64,000 nucleotides of DNA from Candidatus Tepidiaquacellales bacterium OLB4/UTCHB1. GTDB taxonomy: Bacteria > Bacteroidota > Ignavibacteria > Tepidaquicellales > Tepidaquicellaceae. The stretch spans positions 124,001-188,000 of the forward strand of contig MWSW01000019.1 in the NCBI GenBank assembly GCA_002050165.1, given 5' to 3'. Positions 57,240 through 64,000 of this stretch are shown in pieces (the stretch's first letter is position 1; every line of letters begins with the position of its first letter). A model generated the notes under the pieces. The model saw only the letters and a list, made by a program, of their open reading frames with translations. It had not been told where the DNA came from and did no database searches. Made by a program: the position numbers and the translations under genes.

Positions 57240-57360
57240 AAATCCGAAAATAATATTTGAACAACAGGAGAAGTTGAAAACCAGACTTTCTGATATTTTA
57301 ATACTTGGATTAGTTCTGGCAACACTTTTAGGATTCTTTTTAAAAATTTTATTTTTTTGA
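57229..57360 (+). CDS. 43-residue single-TM peptide
   Basis: A short frame from GTG 57229 to TGA 57358-57360. It has a charged N-terminal part (SVRNPKIIFEQQEKLKTRLS) and one hydrophobic helix (DILILGLVLATLLGFF...LKILFF) at the C-terminus. It starts inside the last codons of the GT-B gene and its TGA shares its A with the ATG of the next glycosyltransferase, so it fills the gap between the two genes exactly. No homologue is recognised. It may anchor or couple a glycosyltransferase. The tight overlaps support it, but a chance frame in AT-rich DNA is possible. Confidence 0.55.
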   Translation: MSVRNPKIIFEQQEKLKTRLSDILILGLVLATLLGFFLKILFF

Positions 57361-58319
57361 TGGACCTCTCAATAATAATTGTTAGCTGGAATACAAAGGA
57401 TTTGCTCCGCGATTGTCTGAAATCAGTTTATCGCGAAACCGTAAAGTATTCTTTCGAGGTGATAGTTGTTGACAATAATTCCCCCGACAAATCTGCTGAA
57501 ATGGTTCGGGCAGAATTTAAAGAAACCATCCTGATTGCAAACAATGACAATAAAGGTTTCGCACGGGCTAACAATCAGGGATTGAAAGTCGCCAAAGGGA
57601 AAAATATTTTGCTCCTTAATCCCGATACAGTTGTGTTAAATGGTGCAATTGATAAGATGATGGATTTCTTATTAGACAATAATACTGAAGTACCAGGAAT
57701 TATTACCTGCAAACTTCTGAATGGTGACGGTAGTTTACAGAAATCTGTCAATTCTTTTTTTACACTTTCACGCTCTTTGTTTGAGAACAGATTATTTGAA
57801 AAAATTCTCGAAAAAGTTTCCAGAAGCGATACAAAGGTAATGTCACTTTGGGACCATTCGGATTTAAGGGAAATTGAATGGGCGTTTGGAGCTATAATGC
57901 TTATATCTGAACAGGCATTTAAAAAAGTTGGATTGCTCGATGAACAGTTTTACATCTATGCTGAGGAAATGGATTATTATATGCGCGTAAAACAAGCTGG
58001 TTTTAAATCATACTTCCTGCCGGATGCTGAGATTATCCACTTCGGGAAATCAAGTTCGAGACAGAGAAGGGCAGCGATGTTTATTCAGAACTATAAAAGT
58101 TTTTATGTTTTTCTAAAGAAGCACTACAAACCACATGTTTATTATGTTTACAGGCTAAGGACTTATATCTATATGCTTATTTGGATTATTGTTTACGGAC
58201 TAAAAGTTCTCATAAAAACAATTTTGAGGAAACAAAATTCGGAGGAACGAGAACAGTTCAAAGTTTACGTTCTTACTTTTGTCTGGCATTTTAAACCGGA
58301 TAGCTTTATCAGAATTTGA
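57360..58319 (+). CDS. Family 2 glycosyltransferase (rhamnosyltransferase-like)
   Basis: 319 residues from ATG 57360 (TTG one codon earlier is also open). DLSIIIVSWNTKDLLRDCL, VIVVDNNSPDKSAEMV, NDNKGFARANNQGL, NILLLNPDTVVL (DxD equivalent), WAFGAIMLISEQAFKKVGLLDEQFYIYAEEMDYYMRVKQAG are typical of dTDP-rhamnosyltransferase-like GT2 enzymes. A possible membrane-associated helix lies near 255-285 (YMLIWIIVYGLKVLI). It is coupled to the small TM frame upstream (TGATG) and overlaps the polymerase start by four bases (TTGA). With rmlA and rmlC nearby, a deoxyhexose donor is plausible. Confidence 0.85.
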   Translation: MDLSIIIVSWNTKDLLRDCLKSVYRETVKYSFEVIVVDNNSPDKSAEMVRAEFKETILIANNDNKGFARANNQGLKVAKGKNILLLNPDTVVLNGAIDKMMDFLLDNNTEVPGIITCKLLNGDGSLQKSVNSFFTLSRSLFENRLFEKILEKVSRSDTKVMSLWDHSDLREIEWAFGAIMLISEQAFKKVGLLDEQFYIYAEEMDYYMRVKQAGFKSYFLPDAEIIHFGKSSSRQRRAAMFIQNYKSFYVFLKKHYKPHVYYVYRLRTYIYMLIWIIVYGLKVLIKTILRKQNSEEREQFKVYVLTFVWHFKPDSFIRI

Positions 58320-59830
58320 AAGATTTTATTTTAAATACTACCGGCAATCGGCTTACCGAAAAGACTTTTTCAATATCCAATCTTGAGAGGAATAATTTAC
58401 TCATTTTTGTATTGCTGCTGTTTTTTTCAGCAGCTTGTGTTGGTCTGATGTTATATTCAGGTTACCAGACAGGTGTGATACTCCTGGTAATGTTGATAGG
58501 TGTTCCAATTATGATAGGCTTGATTATTAACCTTAAGTTCGGTGTTTATTCAATCCTACTATTTGCCTTTCTAATTAATCCTGCAAAAAGGTTCATCGGA
58601 CAGGTTTTTAAAATTGATGCACCTCTCGGTGTTGTAATGGATTTGATGATAGTGGTAATATTATTCGGGCTTTTTGTCAAACAGGTGAAAGAGCGCGATT
58701 GGAGTTTTGTAAAAAATCCGTTAACATATTTTGTAATTGCGTGGTTGTTATATAATCTTTTCCAGGTTGCAAATCCGTACGCTGCCTCAAGAGCTGCGTG
58801 GTTATACACAGTCAGAGGTTTTGCGGGAATTATGGTAATGTATTTTGTATTTCTGTACGTAGTGAACGAAATGGAGACCCTCGAAAAGATTATATTTATT
58901 TGGATAGTGCTTGCTCTTATTGGCGCTTTGTGGGGGTTCTATCAGGAGAAATTCGGTTACTTCGATTGGGAAATGCAATCGATAATAGATGAAGAGAAAG
59001 CCGGTTTATATTTCATTAACGGGCACTGGCGGAAATTTTCATATTTTTCCGACCCGATGATCTTCGGTATATTAATGTCTTATTCAGCTGTGCTGTGTTT
59101 TACGCTAATTCCATCAACAGTTTCATGGTTGAAAAAGGTTTTACTTTTATCGGTTGGGCTGTTTATGCTCAATGTCATGCTTTATTCCGGAACGCGGGCA
59201 GCGTACGTTTTACCGTTCGCCGCTTTGATATTTTACCTGTGTCTCAACATCAATAAAAAAATAATTGCGCTTGGAATTGTAATAGGTTTTGTAGGTTTAA
59301 TTTTAATTAATATGCCAACTAGTGATCCGACTTTAAGGCGCTTTCAGAGCGCATTTAAACCCGGGAAAGATGCATCTTATCAGGTGAGGGAACAAAATCA
59401 GGAAATGATTCAACCATTCATACTGGCGCATCCAATCGGTGGTGGGCTCGGCAGTACGGGTATCTGGGGGCAAAGGTTCTCGCCTAATTCTATGCTTGCA
59501 AAATTTCCCCCCGATAGCGGTTATGTAAGAATCGCAGTCGAGGCGGGGTGGATTGGTTTACTGATCTATATTGGAATGTTCTTTATAGCTTTTTATGTTG
59601 GTGTGAAAAATTATCGGCGGGTTAAAAATAAAAAGGTTAAAGTTTATCTCGGGGCATTGATGACAGTGCTGTACGTGTTGGCGGTTGCGAATTTCCCGCA
59701 AGAGGCTATCGGACAGTATCCAACGAATCTGTTTTTGTTTCTGTTGTTAGCCGCGATTTGTAATTCTGATAAAATTGATGCTAAACTAAATAATAACGAT
59801 GGGGCACATTCTGCTACCCGATTGGGTTAA
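58316..59830 (+). CDS. Wzy-type polysaccharide polymerase / O-antigen ligase family protein
   Basis: 504 residues with about 11-12 TM helices from residue 28 on. A Wzy_C-like core includes LYSGTRAAYVLPFAALIFYL and a periplasmic loop (about 335-400) with RRFQSAFKPGKDASYQVREQNQEMIQPFILAHPIGGGLGSTG, typical of polymerases of this family. It would join lipid-linked repeat units in the periplasm, with length set by the Wzz-like protein. TTG start at 58316 overlaps the preceding stop; its end overlaps the next glycosyltransferase start by 32 bases. A second member of the family is at 16095-17321. Confidence 0.85.
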   Translation: MKDFILNTTGNRLTEKTFSISNLERNNLLIFVLLLFFSAACVGLMLYSGYQTGVILLVMLIGVPIMIGLIINLKFGVYSILLFAFLINPAKRFIGQVFKIDAPLGVVMDLMIVVILFGLFVKQVKERDWSFVKNPLTYFVIAWLLYNLFQVANPYAASRAAWLYTVRGFAGIMVMYFVFLYVVNEMETLEKIIFIWIVLALIGALWGFYQEKFGYFDWEMQSIIDEEKAGLYFINGHWRKFSYFSDPMIFGILMSYSAVLCFTLIPSTVSWLKKVLLLSVGLFMLNVMLYSGTRAAYVLPFAALIFYLCLNINKKIIALGIVIGFVGLILINMPTSDPTLRRFQSAFKPGKDASYQVREQNQEMIQPFILAHPIGGGLGSTGIWGQRFSPNSMLAKFPPDSGYVRIAVEAGWIGLLIYIGMFFIAFYVGVKNYRRVKNKKVKVYLGALMTVLYVLAVANFPQEAIGQYPTNLFLFLLLAAICNSDKIDAKLNNNDGAHSATRLG

Positions 59831-60611
59831 AGGACATCTCTGGTATTATGGGAATTCAAACATCCCGACAAAAACTGATTTCGAAAGAATTCGCTCGAAA
59901 TTAACAAAATTGATTTCACCGGATCCCGATATTACAATTGCAATTCCTGCTTTCAATGAGCAAAATAATATTGTTAGGACACTATCTTCAATTTCCGAGT
60001 CGGGTACTTCAATGGCAACCGAGATACTTGTAATTGACAACAATTCTACTGATAAAACCGGAGAAATTGCTGAGTCATTAGGCGCAAAAGTCATTAACGA
60101 ACCGGCGCAAGGTGTTTCATTCGCGAGACAAAAAGGTCTGTTGAACGCGAAAGGGAAGTATTATATCAGTGCGGATGCAGACACTATTTACCCTCCGGGA
60201 TGGATTGATGAAATTACTAAACCGCTATCCGATAGCAATGTTGCATGTGCTTATGGAATTTATTCGTTTATACCACCTTCTGATACGACCAGAATAAAAT
60301 TTAGTTTGTATGAATTTGCGCGTTCAATATTGTTCTGGTTTAAACGAAGACAAAAGGAATATCTACTGGTCAGAGGTGCAAATTTCTCATTCAGAGTTTT
60401 GGATGGATTGAAAGTCGGAGGATTTGATACGAGTGACAAAGTACTCGAAGATGGGAGGATGGGGCTTGCCTTGTCAAATCTTGGCGCATTAAGTTTTGTT
60501 GGTTCGGAAAAAGCGAGAGCATGGACTGCCGCCAGGCGGCTAACTTCAGAGGGTAACCTCAGCACTGCATTTTTAAACAGGTTTAAAAAGGAAATTAAGT
60601 CGGAGAACTGA
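59799..60611 (+). CDS. Family 2 glycosyltransferase, first of a tandem pair
   Basis: 270 residues. After a short N-terminal tag (LLPDWVKGHLWYYG) comes a GT-A fold: ITIAIPAFNEQNNIVRTL, ILVIDNNSTDKTGEIAESLGA, EPAQGVSFARQKGLLNAKGKY, ISADADTIYPPGW with DxD, and VRGANFSFRVLDGLKVGGFDTSDKVLEDGRM. The next gene shares the tag and most motifs, so the two arose by duplication. The ATG at 59799 lies inside the end of the polymerase gene; the shared N-terminal tag confirms that start. Soluble. Confidence 0.85.
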   Translation: MGHILLPDWVKGHLWYYGNSNIPTKTDFERIRSKLTKLISPDPDITIAIPAFNEQNNIVRTLSSISESGTSMATEILVIDNNSTDKTGEIAESLGAKVINEPAQGVSFARQKGLLNAKGKYYISADADTIYPPGWIDEITKPLSDSNVACAYGIYSFIPPSDTTRIKFSLYEFARSILFWFKRRQKEYLLVRGANFSFRVLDGLKVGGFDTSDKVLEDGRMGLALSNLGALSFVGSEKARAWTAARRLTSEGNLSTAFLNRFKKEIKSEN

Positions 60612-60614
60612 CAA

Positions 60615-61451
60615 ATGAATTTTACCCTACCTGACTGGGTTCAGAAACATTGGTTCGATTACGACGGGGTTGACGGAGTATCGGATGAATTTTATGTAGC
60701 GCTAAAATCCAAACTCGAAAAATTTCAATGCGATGATCCGCTTGTTTCTATCGTAGTACCTGCCTGGAATGAAGAGTTAAATATTTTGAGAACTATTTCA
60801 TCATTTGCTGATATTGAAACATCGCATAAAACCGAGTTACTTTTCATAAACAACAATTCAACTGACAGAACACAGGAGATACTTGACCGGTGTGGAATCC
60901 GTTCAATCTTTGAACCAAAGCAGGGGGTGAACAATGCACGACAGACAGGGCTTTACAGTGCGAAAGGTAAATTTCACCTTTGTGCGGATTCAGATTCTAT
61001 TTATCCCGCGGGCTGGGTTGATGCTTACGTAAATGTTCTGAGTGATGAATCGGTAAGTTGCGCTTACGGGCGTCACGCTTTCATCCCTCCTGATATCAGT
61101 TCGAGATTTTCGCTTGCAATGTATGAATTATTTACCTCGCCAATTTTATATATGCGATCAAAAAATAGGGTTCATCTTAATGTGCTGGGTATGAATTTTG
61201 GATTCAGAACTGCTGACGGTATAAAGGTTGGAGGATTCGATTACGATAAAAAAGTCTGGGAAGATGGTTGGATGGCACTAAAGTTAAAATCTCTCGGCAG
61301 GGTTGTTAAAGTTCCGGGTGATGACGGTGTAAACTGGACTACTGCCAGAAGATTGCTGGATGATGGAACTGTTTGGGGCGCTTTCAAACGAAGGATTAAA
61401 AATGAAATCAGGCGATTTCCGGGTTACTTTAAGAAAAACAGGAAAGATTAA
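60615..61451 (+). CDS. Family 2 glycosyltransferase, second of a tandem pair
   Basis: 278 residues, paralogous to the preceding gene. It has the same tag (TLPDWVQKHWFDYD), VSIVVPAWNEELNILRTI, FINNNSTDRTQEILDRCG, EPKQGVNNARQTGLYSAKGKF, CADSDSIYPAGW, LGMNFGFRTADGIKVGGFDYDKKVWEDGW and TTARRLLDDG. The changed residues around the acceptor loops suggest a different acceptor or linkage. It ends the plus-strand operon, three bases after its twin, facing the convergent membrane-protein gene. Confidence 0.85.
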   Translation: MNFTLPDWVQKHWFDYDGVDGVSDEFYVALKSKLEKFQCDDPLVSIVVPAWNEELNILRTISSFADIETSHKTELLFINNNSTDRTQEILDRCGIRSIFEPKQGVNNARQTGLYSAKGKFHLCADSDSIYPAGWVDAYVNVLSDESVSCAYGRHAFIPPDISSRFSLAMYELFTSPILYMRSKNRVHLNVLGMNFGFRTADGIKVGGFDYDKKVWEDGWMALKLKSLGRVVKVPGDDGVNWTTARRLLDDGTVWGAFKRRIKNEIRRFPGYFKKNRKD

Positions 61452-61494
61452 ATTGTGCATAAAATCAAAATCACCGTTTGCGAGATTTAGATTT

Positions 61495-62031
61495 TTAGTA
61501 TTCGTGTTTACGTGAGTTCAGAATCAAATATATGCTTCCGAAAATTAGAACCAATCCGAAAACATCAATTAACGTAATACCGTCGTTTGGATTGAAATAG
61601 TAAATAGTGAATACTTTAAACTCATCCGATAACGGAAGCAATATCACACTTATTCCGATAACCATCACCATCAACGCAATAAGAAATTTCGAGATACTCA
61701 ACAGCTTGTTCCTCTTTTTGTATGCATGAACTTCATCGCTGGTAAGCTTCTGAATGTTTAGCTCCATTTCAAAATCGTTTAGGTATTTTTCACGATCGCT
61801 GAATTCAATTTCATCAAATTTTTTAAACCTGTTGATTTTCTTTTCAATTTGATTTCCCTGAATTTCATCTATATACTTCTTATACCTTGCAATCTCGTCG
61901 CTGTTGAAATTACTCTTTTCTAAAAGTATTCCCAACTGATCCAACACTTCATCCTTTGAAATACCTGGTTTATCGAGCAGTCTGTCGAATTCCCTTAGGG
62001 CAGATTGCAATTCTTCAAACTCATTTTGCAC
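61495..62031 (-). CDS. Coiled-coil protein with two TM helices, unknown
   Basis: 178 residues. The first 110 are highly charged and helical (coiled-coil-like), followed by TM helices at about 114-134 and 152-172 joined by a short loop (NPNDGIT). It is probably an inner-membrane protein with its helical domain in the cytosol. GTG start at 62029-62031, one base after the uxs stop, so it belongs to the uxs/GT4 operon. No family is recognised. Confidence 0.6.
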   Translation of the reverse strand: MQNEFEELQSALREFDRLLDKPGISKDEVLDQLGILLEKSNFNSDEIARYKKYIDEIQGNQIEKKINRFKKFDEIEFSDREKYLNDFEMELNIQKLTSDEVHAYKKRNKLLSISKFLIALMVMVIGISVILLPLSDEFKVFTIYYFNPNDGITLIDVFGLVLIFGSIYLILNSRKHEY

Positions 62032-62032
62032 T

Positions 62033-62968
62033 TTAAATCACCTTCTTAAAATATTCGAGAGTAATTTTTAATCCTTCTGCGCGGTTTACCTTTGGTTCCC
62101 ATCCAAGTATTTTCTTCGCCTTTGTAATATCAGGTTCCCGTTGTTTCGGGTCGTCCACAGGCAATGGTTTATAAATAATTTTTGAACTCGTTCCGGTAAG
62201 AGCAATTATTTCCGCAGCAAATTCTCTAATTGTGATTTCTCCCGGATTGCCGATATTGACAGGATAGTTATAATCGCTCATCAGCAATCTGAAAATTCCC
62301 TCGATCTGGTCGTCGACATAACAAAATGACCTTGTTTGAGTACCATCTCCGAAGACAGTGATATCTTCACCCCTCAAAGCCTGTCCGATAAACGCGGGTA
62401 ATGCCCTACCGTCGTCGAGCCTCATCCTTGGTCCGTATGTATTGAAAATCCTGACAATGCGTGTATCGAGACCATGATAAGTGTGGTAAGCCATAGTTAT
62501 AGCTTCCATGAACCTTTTCGCCTCATCGTAAACTCCTCTCGGGCCGATGGGATTTACGTTCCCCCAGTACTCTTCGCTTTGCGGGTGAACCAATGGATCA
62601 CCATATATTTCTGATGTTGAGGCGATGAGAAATCTCGCGTTTTTTTCTTTTGCAAGTCCGAGGAGATTGTGAGTTCCAAGCGATCCAACCTTTAAAGTTT
62701 GTATCGGCATTTTCAAATAATCAATCGGACTGGCAGGTGAAGCAAAGTGTAGAATATAATCAAGCTTTCCAGGAACGTGGACAAACTTCGTTACGTCGTG
62801 ATGATAGAATTTAAAATTCTCTAACGGGAAAAGGTGTTCAATATTGGTAAGTGAACCTGTCAAAAGATTATCCATTCCAATAACTTTGTAACCTTCACTG
62901 ATGAATTTGTCGCACAAATGAGATCCGAGGAAACCTGCGGCTCCTGTAATCAGTATGGTTTTATCCAT
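62033..62968 (-). CDS. uxs: UDP-glucuronate decarboxylase (UDP-xylose synthase)
   Basis: 311 residues; an extended SDR enzyme. NAD site [16 protein letters not shown] (7-14), [15 protein letters not shown], the [12 protein letters not shown] segment, the catalytic [29 protein letters not shown] with Tyr-Lys (near 146-150) and [22 protein letters not shown] are typical of UXS. It makes UDP-xylose from UDP-glucuronate, the product of the Ugd encoded at 50486-51814. It overlaps the upstream glycosyltransferase by eight bases. Confidence 0.9.
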   Translation of the reverse strand: MDKTILITGAAGFLGSHLCDKFISEGYKVIGMDNLLTGSLTNIEHLFPLENFKFYHHDVTKFVHVPGKLDYILHFASPASPIDYLKMPIQTLKVGSLGTHNLLGLAKEKNARFLIASTSEIYGDPLVHPQSEEYWGNVNPIGPRGVYDEAKRFMEAITMAYHTYHGLDTRIVRIFNTYGPRMRLDDGRALPAFIGQALRGEDITVFGDGTQTRSFCYVDDQIEGIFRLLMSDYNYPVNIGNPGEITIREFAAEIIALTGTSSKIIYKPLPVDDPKQREPDITKAKKILGWEPKVNRAEGLKITLEYFKKVI

Positions 62969-64000
62969 TTTTAATATATTTTTTTATGATGTTCATAAAG
63001 TGGTTTTGAAATCTGGTTTCAGAAAATTTATCTCTAACAACCTGAACCTGATCAGCGGTCGGACTATTAAACTTTTCACCGTCGTTTATACGTTTTAGCA
63101 AAGATATTAAATCCGTTTCATTATTGTAAATCAAAGAGAACTCCGGTGCAATTTCCTTCGCGCCCCCCTTGAAGTTAATTATCGGAATGCAACCACGCAT
63201 TGCTGCCTCCCCGACAGCAATCCCGAAATGCTCACCGATCATTGTATGTAAAAAGAATGTTGCACGGTTCAATTTATTATCAATAATTTCTTCACTGGCA
63301 GTATAAAACACTTCTACGTTCTTCAGCTTTTTTACCTTTTTATCGAATTCATGAAAATATTTTGATTCATGTGTTATACCTATTATTTCAAAGGATAAAT
63401 CCGGGAAGAGCGCTGCAAGCTTTAATTGTAATTCATGATTTTTTTCCGGGTGAATTCTACCTAGTGAGACAAATGGCATTCTTTGTTTTAGGTTAGATCC
63501 GTTTTGTCTTCTGAAAGGAACAGGTGGATAAATTACAACCTGCTTATTCTTTGACCTCATGTGATAAGCGCGCTGTAGCGAGTATTCACTGTTGAATATT
63601 AATTCATCCGGTTTTTGCATTGCCTCAAGAAATAGAATAATTAAAACTTCAAGTGCATTTGAAATTTTCTTAAAGAAAGGTTTCCACCTGATATCATCGT
63701 AATACCGGAATGCATTACTATGGTGGACATAAACGATTTTGTGATTTTTTGACGGAAGATATAACGAAGTCCCCTGTAAGCATACGATTACGTCGTTTCG
63801 TTTAATGATTTTTCTGATTAAAATATTCTGATAGAAATTTTGCAGAAAAGGCGGAACAAATTTTATATTACCAAGGTCAGTTTTACCTTCTGCATTTTCA
63901 CAATAAACTCTGCCATGTTGAATATAGCATAGTGATATTTCCTTACCCGTTTTTTTTAGTGCATTTAATACAGAACGTGCAACGACAAAAGTCCCTCCGC
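62961..64000 (-). CDS. Family 4 glycosyltransferase (5' end beyond the window)
   Basis: An open frame runs without a stop from the right edge to 62961, giving 346 visible residues. The N-terminal visible part begins [18 protein letters not shown], the loop that opens GT4 enzymes, so only a short start is missing. The C-terminal half has [89 protein letters not shown], the E-x7-E donor site of GT4. An internal ATG at 63620 is not the start, because the conserved sequence continues upstream of it. It heads the minus-strand set with uxs. Confidence 0.85.
   Translation of the reverse strand, partial: GGTFVVARSVLNALKKTGKEISLCYIQHGRVYCENAEGKTDLGNIKFVPPFLQNFYQNILIRKIIKRNDVIVCLQGTSLYLPSKNHKIVYVHHSNAFRYYDDIRWKPFFKKISNALEVLIILFLEAMQKPDELIFNSEYSLQRAYHMRSKNKQVVIYPPVPFRRQNGSNLKQRMPFVSLGRIHPEKNHELQLKLAALFPDLSFEIIGITHESKYFHEFDKKVKKLKNVEVFYTASEEIIDNKLNRATFFLHTMIGEHFGIAVGEAAMRGCIPIINFKGGAKEIAPEFSLIYNNETDLISLLKRINDGEKFNSPTADQVQVVRDKFSETRFQNHFMNIIKKYIKNG

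Noticed and set aside
1-64000. CRISPR arrays, insertion sequences, rRNA genes
   Set aside because: No regularly spaced repeats, transposase or terminal inverted repeats, or rRNA-like sequence was seen on reading the window.

Overview
The window reads as chromosomal DNA of an AT-rich, Gram-negative bacterium of the Bacteroidota/Chlorobiota side, most likely an Ignavibacteria-like lineage. The basis is a secreted protein with a C-terminal type IX secretion sorting domain of the NYPNPFNP type, few Shine-Dalgarno sequences, very frequent TTG starts, and an LPS/exopolysaccharide gene set. This placement is inference; no rRNA or marker phylogeny is available here.

Region 1 (1-11.3 kb) is mostly housekeeping: a quinone-oxidoreductase-like protein, exonuclease III, an EcsC-family protein, aconitase and a YyaL/SPATA20-type thioredoxin protein on the minus strand, then a small monooxygenase-fold protein, a PgpH-type 7TM-HD phosphodiesterase and XerD on the plus strand. 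Region 2 (11.4-20.7 kb) has a three-gene nucleoside/sugar-type ABC importer without its binding protein, NAD kinase, a DUF1844 protein, and a tightly overlapped LPS-type operon (two family-2 glycosyltransferases, MsbA-like exporter, O-antigen ligase-like protein). Region 3 (20.8-33.2 kb) starts with a ClpB that stops halfway, directly joined to a SugE/Gdx exporter, followed by secreted and membrane proteins, a beta-lactamase-fold hydrolase, DinB, an acyl-CoA carboxylase beta subunit, ClpX, tRNA-Leu, two secreted proteins, a TPMT-like methyltransferase, a lipoprotein, DUF488 and tRNA-Ser. Region 4 (33.3-40.8 kb) holds RseP, Dxr, a TlpA-like lipoprotein, a membrane anti-sigma candidate and an ECF sigma factor, then tRNA-His and an E1 alpha-beta fusion dehydrogenase.

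Region 5 (40.9-64 kb) is a large exopolysaccharide locus. It opens with a partner-switching set: a double-receiver PP2C phosphatase, a STAS antagonist and an RsbW-like ATPase, with a membrane glycosyltransferase between the first two. It continues with a nucleotidyltransferase-like/phosphoglycosyl transferase fusion, RmlA, RmlC, glycogen phosphorylase, UDP-glucose dehydrogenase, a short TolC-like protein, a Wzz/BY-kinase, five glycosyltransferases, a 43-residue membrane peptide and a Wzy-type polymerase. A convergent set carries Uxs (UDP-xylose synthase) and a family-4 glycosyltransferase cut by the window edge. The enzymes suggest glucose-1-phosphate released from glycogen could feed dTDP- and UDP-sugar pools, the fusion could start the repeat unit on a lipid carrier, and the partner switch could gate synthesis.

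The strongest points for follow-up are the half-length ClpB joined to SugE, the partner switch built into the polysaccharide operon, the degenerate nucleotidyltransferase domain in the fusion, the sigma/anti-sigma/RseP arrangement, and the coupled small membrane peptide. I saw no CRISPR array, insertion sequence or prophage.
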